From positions 558,001-622,000 of the forward strand of contig OZ244794.1 of NCBI GenBank assembly GCA_965219915.1: 64,000 nucleotides of DNA, in the 5' to 3' direction. The position numbers and the translations under genes are program-made. Origin of the DNA: Bin80 sp965219915. Its GTDB lineage: Bacteria; Bacteroidota; Rhodothermia; Rhodothermales; Bin80. The notes under the pieces were generated by a model. The model did not search any database. It saw only the letters and a program-made list of their open reading frames with translations, and was not told the origin of the DNA. Positions 24,587 through 34,900 of this stretch are shown piece by piece (positions within the stretch are counted from its first letter, which is position 1; each line of letters begins with the position of its first letter).

Positions 24587-26497
24587 CTACGGTCCAAGCC
24601 TCCCCTGTTCTGTCTTGACTTTCTGTAACAAGAGTTCAAGCTCCTTGCGAATGACCCCGATTCCTCGACTTACTTCTTTATTGAGTTCTTGGATCGTGTC
24701 AGACAGATCTGTCATACATTGGTGCCGATGGTGGGCAAGTTGATCCCGTTTTTCTGTAATAAATATCTGCCAGCCATTTTCAAGATCTTTGCGTTGCTTT
24801 TCAAACGAACCGAGCATTTCTCTTACACGAATAATTCCTTCTTCTGTATAAAGCATGAGCTGTAGAAACTGTACTGCCCTTTCTCCAGTCAACTCCTTCT
24901 GGGGAGATGTTTCAATGATTCGTGCTGCCTCGGATTCTAAATGCCGAACACGTCGATAGGATTGACTGATTAGTTCTTGTAATGAAAGCTTTAGATCTCT
25001 CCTCAAAACAAAGCGTTTCCACATTGGAATTCTTTTGAGAAACGACAGCCTGTCGTTTAACTCGGTCAGTGACGAATTCAGCAATGCTCGTGCTTCCTCA
25101 GAGTTGATTCGGTAAATGTTTCTACGTTGAATAACTACATCGCTACACTGTTGCTCCAGCTCATTCTTGCATGTCTCCGCAAGCCGTTTGAGCTTATCTG
25201 TTTGGTCTTGAACCGACGATTTGAATTTCTGTCGAGAATCTTCCTGCAGGGACTGAATTTTCTTTTCGCTTTCCTCAGACGCTTTGTCATATTCTCTGAC
25301 GGCATTTATCAAAGGCTTCTTCTTGAGTCTATTTGAGCTGAGCCGGCCTACTATGCTGCCTGCAATTCCACCGATAATTCCACAGATAGTAGTGCCAATA
25401 CCAGGAAATATGATCGTTCCAACTCCTGCTCCCGTAGCTAAGCCTGCACCTCCACCAATAGCTGTGGTAGAGACATCCAAACCCAAATTCTTGGCTGCAT
25501 GACGGAGGTCCGTCTTTTGAGCTTGAAGTAGTCGAATTTCCCGCCAGCCGGATGAGGCCAACGTGATTAGAGGAATGCCACCACCCACTATGTCCACATT
25601 ACCCAAGAGCCCATCGCTCACGGCTTCAGCATGCTCACCCATGCCTGCACGGGATAGCTCACTGTCCACCAATACAATTCCTTGCCTTCCCTCATGAACA
25701 GCCTCCTCCAACTGTTCAAAGGAGTCTTCTGTGTTGAGATAGATCGCATCTTCGGGGATCCCAGCCATATCCCCCGGTACAATCACGGGAATATGAGGGT
25801 ATTTATCAAAATGATCCGCCAATGAACTTGCATCAGCGACTGTCTTAACGTTTACGAAATATTCACCGTTTAAGACCAAGTCATACCCTTCTTGATTTGA
25901 AATATCTGGCATCTCAACCTGATAACCGAGTTCTATCAAATTCTCGGCAACGATTGGCTCACTCAAATGCCCCATGAGTTTGTAAACTGCCGCCTGTGGA
26001 AGCGGCTCTCCGATTTCAGCAGATTCCCAACTGGCCAAATGCTTACTCAGATCTCCGATCGTAACAAGTTGCTCACCTGCAAGTGTTCCCATTGCAGTAT
26101 ATAAATGCTCATCTATCTCCATCAGATTCTGGATGGCATCCATGCCAAACAACGTACCCTGCGTCGCCCCTTCAATCGTAGTACATGCGACTTCGTTGGA
26201 GACATCAGGCATGGAGAAGGAAGATTTTGCACTAGTGGGAGAAGATGATTTTGTAGATTCTTCTCCAGAAACAGGCTTTTCAAGAAACTCAATCAAGTGC
26301 TTTTGGTGTTCCTTGGCGTCTGTTGTCGCAGCGGCCCCTGATATAGGCTCTCCAAAACGTTCAATCAAGTGCATTGCGCCCAAATCTGGCACAAACTCAG
26401 GCCTATGAATCAGGCTTGCAACGTTCTTTCTAGTTCGAAATATCCATACAGAAATGCCGATTGCTGCGAATATTCCAATCAACGATGCGATCAACAT
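24587..26497 (-). CDS. Membrane-anchored protein: nuclease-like motif, glycine zipper, long coiled coil
   Basis: 636 residues, family not recognised. Seen: an N-terminal membrane helix (LIASLIGIFAAIGISVWIF, 2-20) and two short repeats, HLIERFGEPISG (43-54) and HLIEFLEKPVSG (67-78). A globular segment at ~165-245 has EPIVAENLIELGYQ, then GYDLVLNGEYFVNVKT with Asp206 and Asn216-Val-Lys218, the order of a PD-(D/E)xK nuclease core but with Asn in the Glu/Gln position. A glycine-zipper hydrophobic stretch covers ~347-384 (GGGAGLATGAGVG, GIIGGIAGSIVG). About 230 residues of charged coiled-coil helix end the protein. Possibly a membrane-linked conflict or DNA-handling protein (inference). It lies alone between two direct repeats. 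Confidence 0.7.
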   Translation of the reverse strand: MLIASLIGIFAAIGISVWIFRTRKNVASLIHRPEFVPDLGAMHLIERFGEPISGAAATTDAKEHQKHLIEFLEKPVSGEESTKSSSPTSAKSSFSMPDVSNEVACTTIEGATQGTLFGMDAIQNLMEIDEHLYTAMGTLAGEQLVTIGDLSKHLASWESAEIGEPLPQAAVYKLMGHLSEPIVAENLIELGYQVEMPDISNQEGYDLVLNGEYFVNVKTVADASSLADHFDKYPHIPVIVPGDMAGIPEDAIYLNTEDSFEQLEEAVHEGRQGIVLVDSELSRAGMGEHAEAVSDGLLGNVDIVGGGIPLITLASSGWREIRLLQAQKTDLRHAAKNLGLDVSTTAIGGGAGLATGAGVGTIIFPGIGTTICGIIGGIAGSIVGRLSSNRLKKKPLINAVREYDKASEESEKKIQSLQEDSRQKFKSSVQDQTDKLKRLAETCKNELEQQCSDVVIQRRNIYRINSEEARALLNSSLTELNDRLSFLKRIPMWKRFVLRRDLKLSLQELISQSYRRVRHLESEAARIIETSPQKELTGERAVQFLQLMLYTEEGIIRVREMLGSFEKQRKDLENGWQIFITEKRDQLAHHRHQCMTDLSDTIQELNKEVSRGIGVIRKELELLLQKVKTEQGRLGP

Positions 26498-26822
26498 TGG
26501 TTATCTAAATGCCTTCTTTAATTATTGTCGATACGTCTTGTGAGCTGCCCTATTTTCGCTCTCGCAGGCCTCGATGCATTGAACACAGGTCCTGTCAATG
26601 TCTAAAACTATAGAGTACATCCCGTGCTACTTAATCCAACGCATCCGACAAAAGCCAGTATAGCAAGCGCCGCGCCACCGAGTATACTCACTCAGCAATA
26701 TCCCAATAAATTCGTCAAAATCCCCTGCAAGTATAATTCATTCGTGATCATAAATTGTGGCAAGTTCGTCTCTGATTCGGATTAGCTTTGACGCGTAGAG
26801 TAAGTGATTCAATCGGTGGGGT
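26498..26822. other. Intergenic upstream of the coiled-coil gene
   Basis: Holds the presumed promoter region of the minus-strand coiled-coil gene. No reading frame, hairpin or consensus I can support. Confidence 0.4.
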
Positions 26823-26990
26823 AATCAGAGCCTCTGATTGGAGCGTGTTGCATTTTGAGCGCGGCTCGGGGGGATTTTGAAATCTGAGGAACCATCGTCA
26901 GGTCAAGCGTTCAGCCTCCAGTTTCCCTGTTGGTGCATGGGAAGCACAAAAAATAGCCGACGCCCCGATGTTTACTTGAAGCGATTACTG
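26823..26990 (+). repeat. Imperfect direct repeat, copy 2
   Basis: Second copy of the sequence at 24254-24419, same orientation. It opens with a perfect 8-bp dyad around one base, AATCAGAG-C-CTCTGATT (26823-26839). The copies could be ends of a degraded mobile element, a duplication made when the enclosed gene was inserted, or paired regulatory sites. Confidence 0.8.
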
Positions 26991-27141
26991 AGCGTCGTGC
27001 TCGACGAGGAAACTACAGCACAGCCCTAAGCATTGATGGAGCAAATTGAGGAATAAGGGGAGATGATCATCATGCTACTAAACCTGAACATCTACCGTTT
27101 AGACTGAACGCATATGCTCACTCGAAACACCTTTCATCTAG

Positions 27142-27155
27142 TCTAGAATTCTAGA
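27142..27155. repeat. 14-bp perfect palindrome
   Basis: TCTAGAATTCTAGA is fully self-complementary and lies about 57 bases beyond the stop of the minus-strand Gfo/Idh/MocA gene, in the spacer bounding the island. It may be a protein-binding site or chance. Confidence 0.35.
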
Positions 27156-27212
27156 ATCTCCGGATATGTCTACAGACTGGACAATCCCCCGAATGCTGTG
27201 ATGAAAATACGG

Positions 27213-28544
27213 CTACCTGGCTGTCAAATTCTGTCCATCCCAGCTAACGGTCTTTTCCATTTCCAGCGAAGAGTTGATCATGTGAGCACACGCGGCGGCA
27301 TGATGTCCTACCTCTGCGTTTTCCTTGGTAGCGCTGCCGTTTCGTATCGCATCCAGCCATTCCTGAATATGAGCAAGGATGGATGATTGTCCTTCGGAGT
27401 AGTAAACTTCTTCACCGGCCACAGTTGCCTGGGGGCGGCTGGAGGGCATTTCCTCAAGGCGAACGGCTGGATCGGCAATGTAGGCGTCTGCCAAGTCCTT
27501 TGGCCAGCTGTCGGTGATCCAGCCATTGCCCTCGTTAACACGCTCAGGGATGAAGCGCAGTCCTCCTCCAAACACCAGGGAGCCTTCCGTACCCAGAATA
27601 CGCATACCACCACCGCTGCCTCCCTGATTATTGAAGGTGCCGCTCAGGCTCACCATAAAGCCATCCCGGTACTTCAGTGATGCATTAATGGTGTCAGGTA
27701 CATCGCGGGAGCGGGTCCAGCGATACAACCCGCCCATAGCCATAACGCTCTCAGGGATTTGAGCACCCATTACGTAATTGATGGTCGTGCATGTGTGGAC
27801 ATACAGATCAGTGGACATGCCGCCTGAATAGTCTTTGTAGCAGCGCCAGCGGAAGAAGCGTTCAGGGCTGTATGGTCGCTTGGGTGCTGAGCCAAGGAAC
27901 AGATCCCAGTCGACGGTTTTCGGCGAGGCGTCTGGCGGTATCGGGTATATCCATGCGCCGGAAGCAGTGTTGCGATTCACGCTTGCGCGTACCATGGTGA
28001 CTTGCCCAAGTTTTCCCTCCCGGATCATCTGGCGTGCCTTTTGGGCAAGCATGCCGTTGGGTCCGGGGCTACCCACCTGTACGGCAAGGTTGTGCTTCTT
28101 TTGCGCTTCAATGATGTCCAACCCTTCCTCAATAGAGTAGGTGAGCGGCTTTTCAATGTAAGCGTGCTTGCCCGCGTTGAGCGAATCAACAGAGTGCCGA
28201 TAATGCCAGTGATCAGGACTGGATATCACAACCGCGTCAATGTCACTGCGGTTGATGATTTCCCGGTAGTCCGCCATCACGTCAGCCTTTCGGTCTGTTC
28301 GGTCCCTCATACGAGACAGTCGTCCCGTGTAAGCGTCGCAGGCAGCCACGATCTCCACTTCGGGAAACTGCTTGAAAGCTTCGACCAGTTGATGTGCTCT
28401 GGCTCCTGCCCCAATCATGCCGATCGTGATACGATCACTTGGAGCCACAACCGCAGGACGCGCTGAACCCAGAGCAAGTCCGGCGGTGCCAATTGCACCG
28501 GCGCGCATAAAATCACGCCGGGAAACTAAAAAACGTCGAGCCAT
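27213..28544 (-). CDS. Tat-exported Gfo/Idh/MocA family oxidoreductase
   Basis: 443 residues. A twin-arginine leader (VSRRDFMRAGAIGTAGLALG) precedes a Rossmann domain with GMIGAGARA. The EKP motif is in AYIEKPLTYS, and the C-terminal substrate domain has YSGGMSTDLYVH. This long form with a Tat leader is typical of glycan-using Bacteroidota and Planctomycetota and is assumed to oxidise sugars outside the cytoplasm with a bound nucleotide, as in glucose-fructose oxidoreductase relatives. It lies 11 bases downstream of a DUF1080 gene on the same strand, a pairing that suggests 3-keto-glycoside formation and cleavage. Confidence 0.92.
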   Translation of the reverse strand: MARRFLVSRRDFMRAGAIGTAGLALGSARPAVVAPSDRITIGMIGAGARAHQLVEAFKQFPEVEIVAACDAYTGRLSRMRDRTDRKADVMADYREIINRSDIDAVVISSPDHWHYRHSVDSLNAGKHAYIEKPLTYSIEEGLDIIEAQKKHNLAVQVGSPGPNGMLAQKARQMIREGKLGQVTMVRASVNRNTASGAWIYPIPPDASPKTVDWDLFLGSAPKRPYSPERFFRWRCYKDYSGGMSTDLYVHTCTTINYVMGAQIPESVMAMGGLYRWTRSRDVPDTINASLKYRDGFMVSLSGTFNNQGGSGGGMRILGTEGSLVFGGGLRFIPERVNEGNGWITDSWPKDLADAYIADPAVRLEEMPSSRPQATVAGEEVYYSEGQSSILAHIQEWLDAIRNGSATKENAEVGHHAAACAHMINSSLEMEKTVSWDGQNLTAR

Positions 28545-28555
28545 TGCCAGGGAGG

Positions 28556-29554
28556 TTACATGATTGGAATTAGTACGAGATTTCTGTACAGGACACGGCC
28601 GTGATCCCCTTGAAGATAAATGGGGCCGGGTGAGGCTTCGTCGGCTGTCATGGCGCCACCAGTCACACCGAGAACAGGTTCATTGTCAATGATCTTCGTT
28701 CCGTTCAGAATCACCGTGAGGTGGCGCTGATAGAGGGTAATGTCCATTGATTGCCATTCACCGGCCGGCTTCTCCGCGCTGGCTGAAGGTTTGATTCTGC
28801 TGTAGAGGCCCCCCATGTGATGACTGTCCAAGTCCATTCCGTAAGTGTCTGCAACCTGAATTTCATAGATGCCGCGTAGATAAACACCGCTGTTGCTGCC
28901 CTCGGGCACATTCACATCCAGCGTCAGACGAAAGTCCTCAAAGGTGGCATCCGTACGCAGATTTCCGTAACTGATATGCTCACCGTTCTCCGGTTGCACC
29001 GGATCGTTAACGAGCATGCCCTCTTCGGCTTTAAAACCGTTGGTTTGCTGGTCGTTGATTATACTCCATCCGGTAAGATCTTCGCCGTTGAACAGCTCAA
29101 TGGGTTCTCTATAGGTTGCCTGCGAGAGATCTGGTGCAGGAGGCAGTTCGGGAATCCGCGCTGCCTCAAACTCTATTACACGGGTACCGATTGCAGATCG
29201 GTTTGGAAAATATGCCGTACCTGACAGGCGGTCGCCATCAGGCTTGAGTTTGAGCGTATTGGTGAGGATGTGCCTCCGTGTACTTCCGTCTTCAAGCTCT
29301 CTGTTGACGGCTTGTGTTCTCGTGACGGTCAGTACATCACCGGTGACGTTTACACTTGCCACAGGGAGTACGCTGCCGCCATACCAGAGAAGAGATGCAT
29401 CCAGTATTCCCTGATCTTGGGTGACTTCCAGCCAGCCAGCCCCACCGGGCAGGTACAGGGTCCACCTACCTTCAAAGGCGGATATATTGTCCTGGGCAGT
29501 GGCTGAAACTGCAATAAGGGATAAGAAAACTGAGAGGGTTAGTCGCGAAAGCAT
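28556..29554 (-). CDS. Secreted DUF1080 protein (3-keto-disaccharide hydrolase-like)
   Basis: 332 residues. Signal peptide (MLSRLTLSVFLSLIAVSATA), an N-terminal beta domain (~25-140), then DUF1080 from about 150 (LFNGEDLTGWSI; NVPEGSNSGVYLRG; GEWQSMDITL). Some DUF1080 proteins hydrolyse 3-keto-glycosides made by Gfo/Idh/MocA partners, and such a partner is the next gene, 11 bases downstream. It is probably periplasmic or surface-exposed. The N-terminal domain reads like a beta-sandwich and may aid binding (inference). Confidence 0.9.
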   Translation of the reverse strand: MLSRLTLSVFLSLIAVSATAQDNISAFEGRWTLYLPGGAGWLEVTQDQGILDASLLWYGGSVLPVASVNVTGDVLTVTRTQAVNRELEDGSTRRHILTNTLKLKPDGDRLSGTAYFPNRSAIGTRVIEFEAARIPELPPAPDLSQATYREPIELFNGEDLTGWSIINDQQTNGFKAEEGMLVNDPVQPENGEHISYGNLRTDATFEDFRLTLDVNVPEGSNSGVYLRGIYEIQVADTYGMDLDSHHMGGLYSRIKPSASAEKPAGEWQSMDITLYQRHLTVILNGTKIIDNEPVLGVTGGAMTADEASPGPIYLQGDHGRVLYRNLVLIPIM

Positions 29555-29602
29555 GACTTTGTTGTCGTTAAGGGTGAGATAGTTAAGAATTATTCAAGCA
29601 GC

Positions 29603-30448
29603 CTATTCAGTGCGGCGCTCAATAGGCGTCTGAGGGCCAGTGAGGACCATGCGTCCCCACGTAGCGTCGTCGTCACCGGTTCCGTAAATCATGAAATGTC
29701 CACCATAGGGTCCTCCATCTGGATCACAATGTACAATTTCGAGTCCATAAACATCCCCAACGTGCGGCGGCGTCCAGCGAGGATCGCTGGCTCCAAGCGT
29801 GGGAGCCATTCTGACACGTGCTTCCAGCACAAAATCGGCTTCTCCTGTACCCCAGGGGTCGAATTGGAATGCGTATGACACGGCCTCTGACGGGATTGGC
29901 TCCTCCACGTATCGCTCCTCGGCAGTCCCATGTCGCCACCATGCCGCGTAATCCGGTCGAGATGCGTCTGCTACAAAGCAGAATGCGTTATCACCCTGAC
30001 CAAAATACTCTGGAGCTTCGTCTCGAGGTGCCTCGACAAAAAAACAAATACTATCGCGCAGATACCACGCGCGCGGCTCCTGCCCGGGAGCATCAACGTC
30101 GTTAGCGTTGTCTTTCACTTCGGCCCCAAAATATAGGTGCTCAGCGTCCCAGGCCACATAATAACGGGCTTGCAGGTCGTCCTCCGGATGGGGTTCATTC
30201 CCATGGTCTGTGAGTCGGTTACGCCGGCCATCGTCATACCAGAATGTGTGGCGAAGACGGTAAATATCCCAGATTCCATCCGTGAACGCCAAGTCTTTCC
30301 ACTCAGATAAACTCCCGTCTATATTGGGGGCGGTTTCCAATTGGGGAACAAGGAGTTGGACAGTCTGGGTTGGACGCGGCGCATCCTGGCCGGCTGCCAG
30401 AAACGCAGGAACGGTCAGTAGGAAAAGGAAAACTGAGTGCTTGATCAT
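29603..30448 (-). CDS. Secreted CBM9-like carbohydrate-binding protein
   Basis: 281 residues from the ATG at 30448, chosen because it begins the signal peptide (MIKHSVFLFLLTVPAFLAAG); the open frame extends 20 residues further. The opening NIDGSLSEWKDL and the run ARYYVAWDAEHLYFGAEVKD are typical of the family 9 carbohydrate-binding (DOMON-related) fold, also found as stand-alone exported proteins. The pattern FVLEARVRM near the end supports this. It probably binds glycans or a heme-linked partner; no catalytic site is evident. It lies in the same minus-strand run as the DUF1080 and sulfamidase-like genes. Confidence 0.75.
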   Translation of the reverse strand: MIKHSVFLFLLTVPAFLAAGQDAPRPTQTVQLLVPQLETAPNIDGSLSEWKDLAFTDGIWDIYRLRHTFWYDDGRRNRLTDHGNEPHPEDDLQARYYVAWDAEHLYFGAEVKDNANDVDAPGQEPRAWYLRDSICFFVEAPRDEAPEYFGQGDNAFCFVADASRPDYAAWWRHGTAEERYVEEPIPSEAVSYAFQFDPWGTGEADFVLEARVRMAPTLGASDPRWTPPHVGDVYGLEIVHCDPDGGPYGGHFMIYGTGDDDATWGRMVLTGPQTPIERRTE

Positions 30449-30511
30449 GATCGGAGTATAAGCAGACTGTAGAGACAGAAAGTTAGCAGTTGCACGCATA
30501 CTGCGCACAAT

Positions 30512-31873
30512 TTACTCGTAATCCCATTTGAGAATCCAGGGATCGCCCGTGTTCTGCTGATATGCGCGCAGTCTATTCTGATAGTCTTCCAAAATAGGCT
30601 GATGGGCAGGATCTCCGGCAAGATTATGGACTTCGTGCGGGTCATTCTCGAGATCGTACAATTCAAACCTCGGCCGTTCAAGGTAGTTCTTAACGGGTCG
30701 TTTGCCGTAGTGTGTCAGTCCTCTCGATAGTGTTGCCTGCCAAGTCTCTGAGGCCCAGAGATCAGTGGCAAAAGGATAGGGTAGGCCGTGAGCAATATTC
30801 CAGATGAGTTTGTAGCGACGTCCCCGGACTACTCGCATGGGGTAATACATTGTGACCTCATGGAAGGTATGTGAAGCAAAGACCTCATTCCAACCCTCGG
30901 TTGAGCTTTTCGTCATTGCATTCTTGAAGCTGCGACCGTGCATGGTTGGGGCTTCCGAAATCACGCCTGCCAGATCCAGGAGGGTTGGCGACAGGTCGGC
31001 CCAAGTCACCATAGCATCACAGACCCCAGGGGTTACATCAGGTCGCCGGATAACGCACGGCAGACGCATACCGGGTTCGTAGAGTGTGGTCTTTGCCCCT
31101 GGAAAAGCCACGCCGTTGTCTGAAATAAACACGACGACCGTATTCTCCCATTTACCTGAGCTTTGGAGGAGTTCAATCAAACGCAAGAGACCGCGGTCGG
31201 CACGTTGCACTGACATATAGTAGCGCGCAAGTTCTCTTCGGGTTTCGGGCAAATCCGGTAAATAGTCGGGCACGAGTACCTCGTCGGGCGATACAGGATC
31301 ACTTCCGTCTCGTACAAAGGGCCGGTGCGGTTCACTGGTGCAGAAGTACAGGAAGAAAGGACGGCCATCTTCTTGATCAAAAATGGATGCGCAGGCCTCT
31401 GCACGCTCCATAGGTGAGGTGCGGGCAGCCGTAATTTCTTCCTCAAACGCATAAACAGAGGGGGGTGCAACATGGTACTTACCCGTTCTCACAGTACGGT
31501 ATCCTGCACGACGCAGAAGCGTTGGCAGCGATTGCACATGGTCGAAGGTTTTGAAATGATGGAAAGAATGCATGTGGCCGTACTGCCCGTTAGCATGGTT
31601 ATAGAGACCGCTCAATATGACAGATCGGCTGGCACTGCAGGATGCCGTAGTACAGAAGCCATGGGTAAATCGTGTGCCGTGCTCGGCCAGATGGTCCAGC
31701 CCTGGCGTCTTGATCACGGGATTACCGTAACAGCCGGCGTCATTCGTTCCTTGGTCATCCACGACAACCATTACAATATTTGGTTGTTGACGCGTGGTGA
31801 ACTTGCCCGCCAGTACTGCACTGGCAGATAAAGTTTGAAGGAAGGACCTGCGTGTGAGGTGTCTGTCTTGCAT
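30512..31873 (-). CDS. Tat-exported sulfatase, heparan N-sulfatase (sulfamidase)-like
   Basis: 453 residues. A twin-arginine leader (LTRRSFLQTLSASAVLAG) precedes NIVMVVVDDQGTNDAGCYG. The active-site motif is C-S-A-S-R (79-83), the variant with Ala where most have Pro, in the context TTASCSASRSVILSG. The following NGQYGHMHSFHHF and SLPTLLRRAGYRT, GKYHVAP strongly recall the SGSH/heparan-N-sulfatase branch, which removes N-sulfate from glucosamine. Export by Tat means folding and any cysteine conversion would happen in the cytoplasm, unlike the lipoprotein sulfatases nearby. The gene is divergent from the large SGNH/propeller gene. Confidence 0.9.
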   Translation of the reverse strand: MQDRHLTRRSFLQTLSASAVLAGKFTTRQQPNIVMVVVDDQGTNDAGCYGNPVIKTPGLDHLAEHGTRFTHGFCTTASCSASRSVILSGLYNHANGQYGHMHSFHHFKTFDHVQSLPTLLRRAGYRTVRTGKYHVAPPSVYAFEEEITAARTSPMERAEACASIFDQEDGRPFFLYFCTSEPHRPFVRDGSDPVSPDEVLVPDYLPDLPETRRELARYYMSVQRADRGLLRLIELLQSSGKWENTVVVFISDNGVAFPGAKTTLYEPGMRLPCVIRRPDVTPGVCDAMVTWADLSPTLLDLAGVISEAPTMHGRSFKNAMTKSSTEGWNEVFASHTFHEVTMYYPMRVVRGRRYKLIWNIAHGLPYPFATDLWASETWQATLSRGLTHYGKRPVKNYLERPRFELYDLENDPHEVHNLAGDPAHQPILEDYQNRLRAYQQNTGDPWILKWDYE

Positions 31874-31958
31874 TATTGAAAGCGTTGGTAAGAGAGTGTT
31901 TGTATCCGCAGGAACACCTGATAGCGGAAATCGATAACTTGGGAAAAATTCTTGAAAA

Positions 31959-34900
31959 ATGCCTACTACCCGTGAAGCATCAAAGATAACCTTGCACAGA
32001 GGAGGTATTAGCGCTTTGGTTGTGCTTGTGATATTCTGTGTGCAGTGTGGATCTAATCCACAGGGGCCAATGCAATCGATTAATGAAGGAGATCACATTG
32101 TGCTAATTGGCAACAATTTGTGCTCGCGCATGATGAATTTTGGGTATTTTGAAACGGAATTGCATCTGCGGTTTCCAGAGCACAAGCTAACAATCAGGAA
32201 CATGTGCGATGGAGGCAATACTCCGGGTTTTCGGCCGCATCCGGGCCGTGTTTCTCCATGGGCTTTTCCTGGAGCAGACAGCTTCTACACGGAACTGGCA
32301 CAGCCCTCCAACAGTCAGGGGCATTTCGAGACGCCCGATGAGTGGCTGACGCGATTGCAGGCCGATGTGATTGTGGCTTTCTTCGGCTTCAACGAATCCT
32401 TCGCCGGCCTTGAGGGAGTAGATGCCTTTGAATCAGAACTGGAGGCATTCGTCCAGCATACGCTTTCCCAATCTTACAACGGAGAGGGTGCGCCTGATCT
32501 CGCACTGGTATCTCCGATAGGCTTTGAGGATCTGACGCATGTACTGGATGTACCTGACGGTAAGCAGGAGAATGTTAATCTGGCGGCCTACACAGAAGCC
32601 ATTCAGCGTGTGTCGCAGCGTCATGGCCTCCCTTTTGCTGACGTCTTCTCGGCTTCCAGAAGGTGGTATAGACGTACGACGGAGCCGCTTACCATTGACG
32701 GTTCACAGCTCAATGAAGGAGGATATGTCTTGTTGGCAGAAAGTCTGACGGATCAGTTGTTTGGGGGTAGTCGAGTGCTTGACGATCAGGAACGTGTCCA
32801 TTTGCTGGCTGCCGTAAGAGACAAGAATTGGCATTGGCACAACGATTTCAAAATCCCGAACGGCGTGCATGTGTATGGGCTTCGGTATAACCCGTTTGGA
32901 CCGGACAACTATCCGGCAGAACTGGAAAAGATTAGTCAGATGACCGCGATTCGGGATACCGCAGTTTGGCGGGTTCTAGCGGGAACTACTATGGATCTGG
33001 GAGCAGCCGATGCGCGGACGCGCGAGCTGCCTGAGGTGGTTACTAACTACACTCCTAGCAACAAGAACGGGGACCCTGGTTATCGTTATGGAGAGGAGGC
33101 CTTAGCGACGCTCACTACTGCGCCTGGATACGAGATAGCGTTGTTCGCATCCGAAGTAGAGTTTCCCGACTTAGCGAATCCGGTTCAGATGTCATTTGAT
33201 AATCAGGGCCGTCTGTGGGTATCGGTTATGCCCAGTTATCCGCACTGGAGGCCGGGAGATCCGCCTCCCAATGATAAGCTTCTGATCTTGGAAGACACAG
33301 ATCAGGATGGAATGGCAGACCGGCAGATTGTATGGGCAGACGGTCTGCATCTCCCGGTTGGATTTGAATTCGCTCCGGAAGGGGTATATGTAAGCCAGGG
33401 TACCAATCTCGTACTGCTCTCAGATACCGACGGGGATGATCATGCAGACACGCAGCAGACCATACTGAGTGGTTTTGACGATCACGATACGCATCATGTA
33501 ATCAGCGCATTTGTGGCAGATCCATCCGGAGCCATCTATATGGGGGAAGGGGTATTTTTGCATTCAAACGTGGAGACATCGTATGGTCCGGTTCGAGGAA
33601 CGAATGGGGGATTCTATCGCTACAACCCGCAACGACGCCACCTCGAACGCACTGCGCAACTGTCCATTCCCAATCCCTGGGGAATTGCTTTTGATGAATG
33701 GGGACAGCCTTTCTTCGCGGAAACTTCCGGTCCAGATGTACGCTGGATGTCCCCCGGAAGCCTTAAGCCACGTTATGGTGTGGCGACACATAAATCATAT
33801 AACCTGATTGAGGATGCCCATCGCGTGCGTCCTACTTCGGGGTTAGAGTTCGTACACAGTCGACATTTCCCAGACGAAACGCAGGGGGACCTGTTGATCA
33901 ACAACACGATTGGGTTCCTGGGGATGAAACAGCACACGATGGCGGATGACGGGACTGGATACATCAGTACGCATCGACATGATCTAGTTCAGAGTACCGA
34001 TGGGAACTTCCGTCCTGTAGATATGGAGTTCGCCCCAGATGGTTCGCTTTACTTCGTTGACTGGCACAATGTGCTGATCGGTCACATGCAGCACAATGCA
34101 CGCGATCCCCTGCGCGACCATGTTCATGGCCGGATCTATCGAATTACGTATCCATCAAGGCCTCTGGTTGAGCCTGCCAGAGTAGCAGGAGCTGGCATTG
34201 ATGAATTGCTGGAGAATCTGACGTTACCGGAGTATCGCACCCGGTACCGAACGCGTCGGGAACTACGCGGTCGTGCGCCCTCAGAAGTCTTGCCTCGCTT
34301 GGACATCTGGATGGCAGATCTGGACCCGGATGAAGAGAGATACGAACATCATCTTTTGGAGGCCCTCTGGGTAACCTGGGGATTGAATCAGGTGGATGAA
34401 GCACTTTTGGAGCGGTTGTTGGGTGCGAGGGATTTCCGGGTTCGTGCTGCTGCCGTTCGTGTACTTCGATACAATCCACAGCTGGGAAGGCAGATAGAAC
34501 TGCTTACAGAAGCAGCAGATGATTCGAATGGTCGTGTTCGTCTTGAAGTGATGGCGGCCGCTTCTTGGCTGGAACCCGAACAAGGGCTACCCATTGTTGA
34601 AAAAGCAAGTCAGCGCACACTGGATAGGTGGAACATGAATGTTTCCGTAACGGCTATAGCTCATTTGCGAGGTCAGCGTGTGCAGTCTGATCGGCCCGAA
34701 GAAGAAATGCCTGAACTGGAAGGTTCGGACCTGGAGCTGTTTACCGCTGGTAAGGAGATTTATGGGCGCGATGGGTATTGCATTACCTGCCATAGGCCCG
34801 ATGGCAAGGGGTTGCCGGCATCGGGCTTTCCTCCATTGGCCGGCACAGACTGGGTATTGGGGGATTCAGAGCGCCTGATCAAGGTCACATTGGATGGTCT

